A stretch of 34,731 nucleotides of DNA, taken from the NCBI GenBank assembly GCA_964431205.1, contig CAYSIX010000007.1:1-34731 (forward strand). Direction: 5' to 3'. Shown one piece after another: positions 7,789 to 14,718 of this stretch (positions are counted from its first letter, which is position 1; each line of letters starts with the position of its first letter). The position numbers and the translations under genes were made by a program. Origin of the DNA: CAYSIX01 sp964431205. Lineage in GTDB: Bacteria; Planctomycetota; Phycisphaerae; Phycisphaerales; Phycisphaeraceae. The notes below the pieces were generated by a model, which was given only the letters and a program-made list of their open reading frames with translations, did no database searches and had not been told where the DNA came from.

Positions 7789-8739
7789 TTATGACTTACC
7801 CGTCGCCACCGGCTCCGCCGCGGCGCGCCGGATCGCCTCGAGCTCGGCATCATCGAGCGCCGCCTCGCCCGCCGCCGCGTTCTGACGCGCCTGCTCGGCG
7901 TCCTTGGCGCCGGGGATCGCCACCGTCACCGCGGGGTGGCTGATCACGAACCGAAGCGCCGTCTCGCTCAGCGGCCGATCCGACGACGCCGCTTCGCGCA
8001 CGCGCTCGACGACCTCGAGCTGCCGCAGGAAACGCTGCCGCCCCTCGCCCTCGTTCCAGCGCTGCCGCACCGAGTCGGTGAACGTCGTCCGCGGGGTGAA
8101 CTTGCCCGTGGCCACGCCCTTCTGCAGCGGCCCGCGGATCAGCGTCGCGATGTCGTTCTCACCGCAGTACGGCAGCAGCTCGCGCTCGGCGTCGCGGTTC
8201 AGATAGCTGTATTCGAGCTGCACCGCGGCGCAGCGGCCGTCGCGGTTGAACGCCCGCGCCACGTCCACGCGGTTGGTCGAGATGCCGAACGCGCGGATCT
8301 TGCCCGCCTCGATCAGCCGGTCGAACGCCTCGAGGAACACGTCCGGCTGCTCGCACCCGCCGATGTGGCACTGGTACAGGTCGATCGTGTCGGTGTCGAG
8401 CCGGCGCAGCGACGCCTCGCAGCACAGCTCGACGTGCAGCCAGTGCGTGTAGGGCAGCGGGTGGCCGTGGCGTCGGGCCAGGTTGCCGACCTTGCTGGCG
8501 AGGTACACGCGGTCGCGCCTGCCGCGAAGCGCCTCGGCCAGGAGCCGCTCGGACGTGCCCGGCGGCTCGCCGTACGCGTCGGCGGTGTCGAACAGGTTCA
8601 TGCCGGCGTCGAGGGCGGCGTGGACCGCCTCGATCGCCGTGGCCTGCTCGACCGGGCCCCACTGCCCGCCGATGCCCCAGGCGCCGAACCCGATCACGCC
8701 CACCTGCCAGCCGGTTTTGCCGAATCGTCGTTGCAGCAT
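7789..8739 (-). CDS. Aldo/keto reductase
   Basis: The product is 316 residues. ATG 8739 is preceded by AAGGAG. This is the (beta/alpha)8 NAD(P)H-dependent oxidoreductase family: the N-terminal GKTGWQVGVIGFGAWGIGG, NLFDTADAYG (catalytic Asp and Tyr), the Lys in LASKVGN, and LYQCHIGG, where the His of the tetrad lies. The C-terminal FVISHPAVTVAIPGAKDAEQARQN is the usual cofactor-binding segment. The sequence resembles the general 'predicted oxidoreductase' (YajO/IolS-like) subgroup; the physiological carbonyl substrate is not deducible. It is a single gene with no functional partner next to it, about 200 bases downstream of the M56 peptidase. Confidence 0.92.
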   Translation of the reverse strand: MLQRRFGKTGWQVGVIGFGAWGIGGQWGPVEQATAIEAVHAALDAGMNLFDTADAYGEPPGTSERLLAEALRGRRDRVYLASKVGNLARRHGHPLPYTHWLHVELCCEASLRRLDTDTIDLYQCHIGGCEQPDVFLEAFDRLIEAGKIRAFGISTNRVDVARAFNRDGRCAAVQLEYSYLNRDAERELLPYCGENDIATLIRGPLQKGVATGKFTPRTTFTDSVRQRWNEGEGRQRFLRQLEVVERVREAASSDRPLSETALRFVISHPAVTVAIPGAKDAEQARQNAAAGEAALDDAELEAIRRAAAEPVATGKS

Positions 8740-8949
8740 TGCGCACTCCTTCCAACCCCCGCGGATGACCGAGCCATCGTCACGCGAGCCGCGGCCGGAT
8801 GCAAGGAACGCGAGAATGAATCGGGCGCATTCCCGAACGTGATCCGGTCGATCGCGTCGGGTGCGCCGGGAAGTTCGACGACTCGCGCCCGGCGACGCCG
8901 CACTGCCGCGGTCCCGGACACTCTCGTCGCGGACGGGCGCCCGCATGGT

Positions 8950-11244
8950 TCAGTGTCGGCGACACCGGAGCAGCGGCGCGTGGAGCAAGACCAGGACCGC
9001 GAACGTGCCGGGCTCGGGGATGCGGTGCGTCGGGTGGGCCTGTTCGAGCAGAGCGAACGGCGTGGTAGGCAGGCGATCGAACGTGGCGCGGGTCAGGCGG
9101 ATGCGGTCCGCGTCGAGCCGATCGACCCGATCGAGCATCCGCAGGGTGTCGGGGCGGAGGCTGAACGTCGCGTCGTCGTTGAAGCGATCGCGGACGCGGC
9201 CGGCACCCCCCGTGTCGTTGAGCACGAGCGGGCCGCGACCAAACAACTGGTTGCTGGTGTCGATCAGGTTGGGCATGACCGGCGTGAGGACGGGCAGGCG
9301 GTGCTGACCGTCCTGGCCGTCCTTGCGACCGGCGTCGCGGCGGGGATCGGTCTCGGTCGAGCTGGGCGCGAACAGCGGCGAGAGCGTGTCGTCGGGCGCG
9401 GTGGTGGCGGCGTCGACGTCCTGACGCGGCTCGGCGTCGGGCGTGACTTCGGCACGCGACGCGGCATCGGCGCGGTCGGGGCGCTGACCGGCCGACCGCG
9501 CATCGGTGCCCGTGGGGGTGTCGCGGTTCGGCGGCGCGGGCTCGTCGGGACCGCCGAGGTAGCTGAGCAGGAGCGTGCCGACGCCGTCGGGCGGTGGGGT
9601 GGTCGCGTCGACGCGCGGGGATCGGCCGTAGGTGAACTCCGAGCCGCGCCAGCCGTCGGCGAAGTCGGCCTCGGTGCGGTGGAGCAGGCCGGTCTGCCGA
9701 TCGACCCAGAGCGTGGCCCGGCGCGGGGCCTCGAGCAGCACGGCGACGCTCCCGCCGCCGACCGGCGCCGTCGGCCCCGGCTCGTCATAGGTCAGGTCGA
9801 CGCGGGCGACGTCCGCCCGCTTCTGCACGGTCACCGAGCGCGGCGGCGGCAGCTCGGCCGACGCGTGCCACGCGCCGGTGTATCGCGGCGTGAACGGGTA
9901 ATGCCGCACAAAGTCGGCGACCAGCGCCGCCGTGTCCTCGCTCAGCGGCTCGACCCGCCAGCCCTGCGCGGCGTCGAACACCACGTACCGCCGCGCGCCG
10001 GTCAGGTACCACTCGACGCGGCGGCGCTCGCCCCGGCCCGTGTCGCGGATCAGCGTGCCCTCGGCCGTGTGCAGGTGCTCACGATGCACGCGCGGCGGCT
10101 CGCCCGAGCCGACCGGTGGCGGCGCCGCCTCGTGGTACGCGTGCGTCACCGTCACCCAGCCGTCGTACGGCCGCGCCGCGGCGTCGCGATCCAGCCGGAT
10201 CGGCAGCCGTGACAGCGCCCCCGGCGCCTCGACCCGCTCCTGCAGCACCGCCACGCCGCACAGCCCGGCCACCGTCACCGCCCCGCACACCGCCGCACCC
10301 ACCGCCGACGGCGTCGCCCGGCGGTTCGGCAACCGACCCAGCACGTACGCCACCCGGTCCAGCAGCGACGTCTGTGCGAACGCCAGGTTCAGCGGCAACG
10401 CCGGCGACAGGCCCGGCAGCCGGCCGGCCAGCTCCGCCCAGGCCACCCGCTCGAGCGTCTGCGCGTACCGCACCGCCCGACGCGTCACCCGCACCGCCCG
10501 CGCGTCGCAGCACAGCTCCCGCTCGGCGCTGACCCGACGTGACAGCCACCACACCGCCGGGTGGTAGAAGAACGCCGTCTCCACCAGCCGCTGCGACAGG
10601 TTCACCCACAGGTCGAACCGGCGGATGTGCGCCAGCTCGTGCGCGATGATCGCCTCGAGCATGTCCGTCGGCAGCCGCGTGACCAGCGACGCCGGCAACA
10701 GCACGACCGGCTTGACCAGACCGAAGACCAGGGGCTGCTCGACGCGCGCCGAGACAAACACACGGCAGAAACCAGACATGCCCAGCGTCTCGACCAGCCG
10801 GGGCAGGCGCCGCGCCAGCGCCGGCGGCAGCGGGCCCACGCCCTCGCGCAGCCGCCGCACCCGCCCGGCGCAAAGGAGCAGGCGTCCCAGTCCGACCAGG
10901 ACGCCTGCGCTCCAGATGATCACGAGCCAGGGCAGCACGGCGACGAGCAGCGGGTCGTGGATCGACCGCGCCACCGGGCCCAGCAGGCGGACCGAGACGA
11001 CGACGCGGTGCGCCGCGGCGTCGAGCCAGCCCTGCGGCGCCGACAGCGTCGCCGCCGCCGCCAGCGGCATCGCCAGCAGCGCCGCGGTGTACAGCAGATA
11101 CCGCGGCGAGCCCCGCCGCGGCGGCAGCAGCAACTCGATCAGGCGAACGGCGGCGACGATCCCCGCGGCCTGCCACACGAAGTGCAGCAGCACCCATCCC
11201 AGCCGCTCACACGGCGCCAGCGCCAACGCCTCCCGCCACCACAT
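8950..11244 (-). CDS. BlaR1/MecR1-like M56 zinc metallopeptidase with a PEP-CTERM-like C-terminus
   Basis: The product is 764 residues. ATG 11244 lies 17 bases after the blaI-like stop, so the two form an operon. The N-terminal half has membrane helices (about residues 12-35, 48-68, 98-125) and the M56 gluzincin core AHELAH (His202, Glu203, His206), with the downstream ELCCDARAV carrying the third ligand region. Another helix lies at about 310-330. No penicillin-binding SxxK/SxN/KTG sensor domain is visible. Instead, residues about 345-560 are beta-rich (WYLTGARRYVVFD, ATLWVDRQTGLLHRTE), reminiscent of LolA/RseB-like lipid- or signal-sensing domains. A disordered Pro/Asp/Arg-rich stretch follows. 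The last 23 residues (742-764) read IPEP, a hydrophobic stretch and RCRRH, matching a PEP-CTERM tail. By family it should sense an envelope signal and inactivate its BlaI partner; the ligand is unknown. Confidence 0.88.
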   Translation of the reverse strand: MWWREALALAPCERLGWVLLHFVWQAAGIVAAVRLIELLLPPRRGSPRYLLYTAALLAMPLAAAATLSAPQGWLDAAAHRVVVSVRLLGPVARSIHDPLLVAVLPWLVIIWSAGVLVGLGRLLLCAGRVRRLREGVGPLPPALARRLPRLVETLGMSGFCRVFVSARVEQPLVFGLVKPVVLLPASLVTRLPTDMLEAIIAHELAHIRRFDLWVNLSQRLVETAFFYHPAVWWLSRRVSAERELCCDARAVRVTRRAVRYAQTLERVAWAELAGRLPGLSPALPLNLAFAQTSLLDRVAYVLGRLPNRRATPSAVGAAVCGAVTVAGLCGVAVLQERVEAPGALSRLPIRLDRDAAARPYDGWVTVTHAYHEAAPPPVGSGEPPRVHREHLHTAEGTLIRDTGRGERRRVEWYLTGARRYVVFDAAQGWRVEPLSEDTAALVADFVRHYPFTPRYTGAWHASAELPPPRSVTVQKRADVARVDLTYDEPGPTAPVGGGSVAVLLEAPRRATLWVDRQTGLLHRTEADFADGWRGSEFTYGRSPRVDATTPPPDGVGTLLLSYLGGPDEPAPPNRDTPTGTDARSAGQRPDRADAASRAEVTPDAEPRQDVDAATTAPDDTLSPLFAPSSTETDPRRDAGRKDGQDGQHRLPVLTPVMPNLIDTSNQLFGRGPLVLNDTGGAGRVRDRFNDDATFSLRPDTLRMLDRVDRLDADRIRLTRATFDRLPTTPFALLEQAHPTHRIPEPGTFAVLVLLHAPLLRCRRH

Positions 11245-11261
11245 GGCTCTGGTCTAACGCG

Positions 11262-11645
11262 CTACTTCTTGCCCTTGCGCACGACCTCGCGGATCTGCTG
11301 CATCTCCTTCGGTGACACCCGCGTGCCCCCCAGCAGCGTCGCCACCAGGGCGCTGGGCGAGCCGTTGAACGCCCGCGTCACCAGGTCCTGCAACATCTTC
11401 TTCAGCGTCGCCTCACGCTGCACCTTCGCCGAGTAGACGTAGGCGCGGCCCTGGGGCTTGGCCTTGAGCAGGTTCTTCTCGACCATCACGTTCATCAGGC
11501 TCATGATGGACGTGTAGGCGCGCTTGGGCCCTTCCTTGTTGACGATCTCCAGCACATCCCGCACGGTCGAGGGCCCCCGGTCCCAGATGACCTGCAGGAT
11601 GCGGAGCTCCGCGGGAGTCGGTCCTTCGTGTCGTGGTCTTGCCAT
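11262..11645 (-). CDS. BlaI/MecI/CopY-family transcriptional repressor
   Basis: The product is 127 residues. ATG 11645 is preceded by GGAGG and opens the family sequence; the longer frame upstream is not family-like. The winged helix spans about residues 8-80: LRILQVIWDRGPSTVRDVLE, AYTSIMSLMNVMVEKNLL and the wing RAYVYSAKV. The C-terminal dimerisation region (LVTRAFNGSPSALVATLL) has the usual family layout. These repressors bind TACA/TGTA dyads and are released when the cognate M56 sensor peptidase is activated. The M56 gene lies 17 bases downstream, and a palindrome GGCGTACA-C-TGTACGCC is found upstream at 11786, so autoregulation of the operon is likely. Confidence 0.93.
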   Translation of the reverse strand: MARPRHEGPTPAELRILQVIWDRGPSTVRDVLEIVNKEGPKRAYTSIMSLMNVMVEKNLLKAKPQGRAYVYSAKVQREATLKKMLQDLVTRAFNGSPSALVATLLGGTRVSPKEMQQIREVVRKGKK

Positions 11646-11725
11646 GGCTGCGATACCTCCAAACGTTGGAACACGTGAACGATGTTGCCCGTGCGGTCGG
11701 ACCCGCACCCCCCGACAACACCCCC

Positions 11726-11755
11726 TATCGTCCGGGACGAAACCGTAGCTGTCAA
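11726..11755 (-). promoter_or_regulatory. Candidate sigma-70-type promoter of the blaI-M56 operon
   Basis: On the minus strand, TTGACA (11755-11750) is a perfect -35. After 17 bases comes GACGAT (11732-11727), a weak -10. Transcription would start near 11720, about 75 bases before the repressor ATG. Confidence 0.5.
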
Positions 11756-11785
11756 GTGCGATCCGCGCCGCGTGCTGAAAAAACA

Positions 11786-11802
11786 GGCGTACACTGTACG
11801 CC
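11786..11802. promoter_or_regulatory. Candidate BlaI-type operator
   Basis: A perfect 17-base dyad GGCGTACA-C-TGTACGCC holds the TACA/TGTA half-sites that BlaI/MecI/CopY repressors recognise. It is 141 bases upstream of the blaI-like start and 31 bases upstream of the candidate -35, which is farther than usual for direct promoter occlusion. Confidence 0.6.
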
Positions 11803-11843
11803 GCCCCACCGCGCGATCATAATCGTTCACGCCCCCGACACGC

Positions 11844-12962
11844 CTACGGCTTCGCCGCGCCCCGCTCCAGCAACCCCAGCAACGCCAGCACCGTCGCCGT
11901 CTGACCCGCCGCCACCCACGCCTGCCACGGCGCCAGCGTCGGCAGCATCACCCCGCTCAGCCCCGTCGCCACCGTGCACAGGCACACCAGCACCACCGCC
12001 CGACGCCGGCTCATCCCCAGCCGCACCAGCCGGTGTGAAAAGTGATTCAGGTCGCCCCGGAACGGGCTGCGCCCCGACCACAGCCGGATCACCGTCACGC
12101 TCGTGAAGTCGTACAACGGGATCGCCATTACCATCAGCGGCGTCAGCACCGCGTACCACCGCCCGCCCGGCCACGCCGCCGCCCCCGGCTCGACGTACGT
12201 CGTACGCACCGAGATCACCCCCAGCACCAGCCCCACCACCAGCGAGCCCCCGTCGCCCATGTACATCCGCGCCGGTGGGTAATTGAACACCAGAAAACCC
12301 AGCAACGCCCCGGCCAACACCGCCGACAGCCCCGCCACGAACCATTGGCCCCCGATCAGCGTCTGCGCCAGGTAGATCCCCGCGATGATCAGCCCCACCC
12401 CCGCCGCCAGCCCGTCCATGTTGTCCAGAAAGTTCATCGCGTTGATGATCACCACCAGCCACGCCACGCTCACCACCACGCTCCACGCCCCGGGCCAGAA
12501 CCCGTGGTCCGTCGGCAGCATCAGCACCCGCATGTCGCACAGCACCACCAGCCCCGCCGCCACCGCCGCCTGCACCCCCAGCTTCATGAACGGGCCCAGC
12601 CCCCGCCGATCGTCCACCAGCCCCAGCAGGTGCAGCACGCACATCGCCGACAGCACGCCCCCGCCCACCCCCGTCATCGCCCGCAACCCCGACACGTGCG
12701 GCCACACCCGCGGCAGATACGCCCGCCAAAACTCGACCGGCGCCAGCCACACGCTCACCAGCACCGCCGCCAGCGGCAACGCCACCGCCGCGAAGATCGC
12801 CACCCCGCCCGTGTTCGGCACCGCCGCGCCCTCCCGCTTGTGCGCCTCGCGATCCGCCGCGTCCAGCAGACCCCACCGCACGCTGGCCCCGCACAACCAC
12901 GCCGACACCGGCACGCTGATCACCAGCCCCACCCCCACCAGCGACAGACAGATCGCCACCAT
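11844..12962 (-). CDS. WecA/MraY-family undecaprenyl-phosphate sugar-1-phosphate transferase
   Basis: The product is 372 residues with about ten membrane helices. ATG 12962 directly precedes the first helix (AICLSLVGVGLVI). An alternative TTG at 12995 lies inside a repeat hairpin and would add 11 residues. Diagnostic segments are HKREGAAVPNTGGVAIF (cytoplasmic loop 1, as in WecA/TagO), LGLVDDRRGLGPFMKL (the DD magnesium motif) and INAMNFLDNMDGLAAGV (the NxxNxxDGxDGL-type motif), followed by GDGGSLVVG. The enzyme transfers a UDP-linked amino sugar phosphate to undecaprenyl phosphate to start a surface polysaccharide or glycan. The extended C-terminal HFSHRLVRLGMSRRRAV motif fits the WecA/TagO group rather than MraY. 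No partner glycosyltransferases are adjacent. Confidence 0.9.
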   Translation of the reverse strand: MVAICLSLVGVGLVISVPVSAWLCGASVRWGLLDAADREAHKREGAAVPNTGGVAIFAAVALPLAAVLVSVWLAPVEFWRAYLPRVWPHVSGLRAMTGVGGGVLSAMCVLHLLGLVDDRRGLGPFMKLGVQAAVAAGLVVLCDMRVLMLPTDHGFWPGAWSVVVSVAWLVVIINAMNFLDNMDGLAAGVGLIIAGIYLAQTLIGGQWFVAGLSAVLAGALLGFLVFNYPPARMYMGDGGSLVVGLVLGVISVRTTYVEPGAAAWPGGRWYAVLTPLMVMAIPLYDFTSVTVIRLWSGRSPFRGDLNHFSHRLVRLGMSRRRAVVLVCLCTVATGLSGVMLPTLAPWQAWVAAGQTATVLALLGLLERGAAKP

Positions 12963-12982
12963 GAACGCCAAGCATAATCCAA

Positions 12983-13126
12983 AGCCGCGAGGCAACGCCT
13001 CGCAGACGTCAACGCAGGCGAATAGCCGCGAGGCAACGCCTCGCGGACGCTACCGCAGGCGTGGGTCGTCCGCACGGCGTGCCACCCACGTCCTCGTGCG
13101 CGTCCGCGGGCAGGTTTGCCCGCGGC
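12983..13126. repeat. REP-like palindromic block upstream of the RAYT gene, copy 2
   Basis: Two tandem A hairpins, at 12985-13005 (one mismatch) and 13026-13046 (perfect CCGCGAGGC/GCCTCGCGG around AAC), are set 41 bases apart with the same linker. Hairpin B at 13104-13125 is perfect (CCGCGGGCA/TGCCCGCGG around GGTT). Each A hairpin is preceded by AG. A central dyad CGTGGG...CCCACG lies between A and B. The block ends about 40 bases before the transposase ATG. Confidence 0.93.
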
Positions 13127-13143
13127 TGGGCCTGTGCTACGCT
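13116..13143 (+). promoter_or_regulatory. Possible promoter of the RAYT gene inside hairpin B
   Basis: TTGCCC (13116-13121) lies in the right arm of hairpin B. After 16 bases comes TACGCT (13138-13143), 24 bases before the transposase ATG. If real, the repeat supplies the -35. Matches are only moderate. Confidence 0.3.
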
Positions 13144-13167
13144 ATACGCCACACTGGGGGGTGGCTC

Positions 13168-13647
13168 ATGGTCGGCTTCTTCACGTGGCACGCCTACAAG
13201 AGCTGGATGCCCGATCGCGATCAGGGATACGTGCGGCGAGGCGAGGGCATCCTCTCACCCGACGTCGAAATGGCAGATCAATACGGCCGCCACGCCCGCG
13301 TGGATGGTGTGCTGTTTCGCCCACCGATCCAGCGGCAGTTGATCGATGCGGTCTTGACCGCGACGACGTTTCAGCGACTGCGTCTCCATGGCGTCGGCAC
13401 CGATCTCACCCACTTGCACGTCCTCGTCAGTTGGACCGATGACCGAGAACTGGCTGCGGTCCGCACCGGGCTTCGATCATCCATCACGCGTCACCTCAAC
13501 AAGACCTTTGGTCGGCGCACCTGGCTCAGCTCCGGCGGCTCCATCAAGCGAGTCTCGGATGCGAAGCATCTCGATTACCTTCTCCACAGCTACATCCCGA
13601 AGCATGTCGGCTTGAAATGGCGCGAGGACGCGGGTTTCTACCATTAG
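13168..13647 (+). CDS. REP-associated (RAYT/IS200-like) Y1 transposase
   Basis: The product is 159 residues. ATG 13168 follows a GGGGGGTGG run. The opening FFTWHAYKSWMPDRDQGYVRR is the usual start of IS200-like/RAYT proteins (WHxYxxWLPGDxxGxVRR). Residues 79-90 give DLTHLHVLVSWT, with the HUH pair His82/His84. The helix near the C-terminus, HLDYLLHSYIPKHVGLKWRE, carries the likely nucleophile Tyr142 (Tyr137 is the alternative). Length and order match single-domain Y1 enzymes that cut and join single-stranded DNA at hairpins. The gene is flanked on both sides by REP-like palindromes; its TAG stop supplies the conserved AG in front of the downstream hairpin at 13648, so gene and repeat are fused without a spacer. 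All motifs look intact. It may be active in trans on the repeats at 7645 and 22081. Confidence 0.88.
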   Translation: MVGFFTWHAYKSWMPDRDQGYVRRGEGILSPDVEMADQYGRHARVDGVLFRPPIQRQLIDAVLTATTFQRLRLHGVGTDLTHLHVLVSWTDDRELAAVRTGLRSSITRHLNKTFGRRTWLSSGGSIKRVSDAKHLDYLLHSYIPKHVGLKWREDAGFYH

Positions 13648-13860
13648 CCGCGAGGCAACGCCTCGCGGACAGCATCGAACGCGTGGGTCTCACGGCGCGC
13701 GTGCCACCAACGACCTCGTGCGCGTCCGCGGGCAGGTTTGCCCGCGGCTGATCCTGAGGCGAGAAGGCGCGCAGCCGCCAGGCAACGCCTCGCGGACGTC
13801 AACGCAGGCGAATAGCCGCGAGGCAACGCCTCGCGGACGGCATCGGACGCGTGGGTGTCA
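13646..13860. repeat. REP-like palindromic block downstream of the RAYT gene, copy 3
   Basis: Hairpin A at 13648-13668 is perfect and begins at the base after the TAG stop. Hairpin B (13726-13747) is perfect at the usual 78-base pitch. The GGCGCGCAGCCGC tail then runs into two further A hairpins at 13775-13795 (one mismatch) and 13816-13836 (perfect), again 41 bases apart. The last unit breaks off after GCGTGGGTGTCACG, at the dapB stop codon. The layout A-B-A-A mirrors the A-A-B of the upstream block. Confidence 0.93.
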
Positions 13861-13862
13861 CG

Positions 13863-14654
13863 TCACAGGCCCAGCACGTCAGCCATCGTGTACCGGCCCG
13901 GTTCGCGGCCGACCAGCCAGCGTGCCGCGCGCAGCGCGCCACGGGCGAACACATCGCGGGTCGTGGCGGTGTGCCGCAGCTCGATCCGTTCGCCGGCGGT
14001 GGCGTACGAGACGGCGTGATCGCCGACGACGTCGCCCATGCGCACGGCGTGGACGCCGATCTCGCCCGGCCGGCGCGCCGCCTCGTTGCCGTGCCGGCCG
14101 AACACGGCGTCGCGGCGCTCGTCCCTGCCGGTGGCCTCGCAGAGCGCGCGGAGCAGGCCCAAGGCCGTGCCGGACGGCGCGTCGGCTTTGTGGCGGTGGT
14201 GCGCCTCGACGATCTCGACGTCGTAGTCCTCGCCGAGGGTGGCGGCGACGCGTCCGACCAGGCGGAACAGCAGGTTCACGCCGAGGCTCATGTTGGGCGC
14301 GTTGAGGACGGGGATGGATTGGGCGGCGCGGTCGATGGCGGCGTGGTGCGCGTCGTCCAGGCCGGTGGTCCCGACGATCAGAGCGAAGCGGCGGCGCTCG
14401 CACTCGGCGATGGCGGTCATAGCGCCGTCGGGGGTGGAGAAGTCGATGGCGACGTCGAGCTCTTCGGGCCAGGCCGAAGTGATCGGCAGGTCGAGCGAGC
14501 CGACGCCCGCGAGCACGCCGGCGTCCTCGCCCAGCCGGGTGTGCCGATCGTGCTCGATCGCGGCGACGACGCGCAGCGCCGCCTGCTCCTGGGCCAGGGC
14601 GATCAGCCGCCGGCCCATCCGACCCGCCGCGCCGTGAATCGCGATCCGCACCAT
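13863..14654 (-). CDS. dapB: 4-hydroxy-tetrahydrodipicolinate reductase
   Basis: The product is 263 residues, the usual length. ATG 14654 has a GGAG nine bases upstream and opens the Rossmann nucleotide fold: IAIHGAAGRMG (Gly8, Gly11, Gly14). DFSTPDGAM and VGTTGLDDAH are the conserved N-domain loops. The catalytic/substrate segment EAHHRHKADAPSGTA has His152-His153, Lys156 and Asp158. The C-terminal AVSYATAGERIELRHTATTRDVFARGAL is the tetramerisation/closing part. It reduces the DapA product with NAD(P)H in lysine and meso-diaminopimelate synthesis, in the cytoplasm. dapA is not adjacent. The gene is divergent from the GT-C/TPR gene, and its stop codon abuts the truncated end of the REP block. 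Confidence 0.95.
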   Translation of the reverse strand: MVRIAIHGAAGRMGRRLIALAQEQAALRVVAAIEHDRHTRLGEDAGVLAGVGSLDLPITSAWPEELDVAIDFSTPDGAMTAIAECERRRFALIVGTTGLDDAHHAAIDRAAQSIPVLNAPNMSLGVNLLFRLVGRVAATLGEDYDVEIVEAHHRHKADAPSGTALGLLRALCEATGRDERRDAVFGRHGNEAARRPGEIGVHAVRMGDVVGDHAVSYATAGERIELRHTATTRDVFARGALRAARWLVGREPGRYTMADVLGL

Positions 14655-14718
14655 GTCGCGCTCCGTCAAGCCCCGTCGGCCGGACAGTGTAACGATCGGC
14701 GTCGATATGATCGTGCGG

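Noticed and set aside
12985..13836. Repeated palindromes considered as a CRISPR array
   Set aside because: The spacers between copies are themselves conserved, spacing is 41 or 78 bases with a gene inside, and no cas gene is present; a REP-type system fits better.
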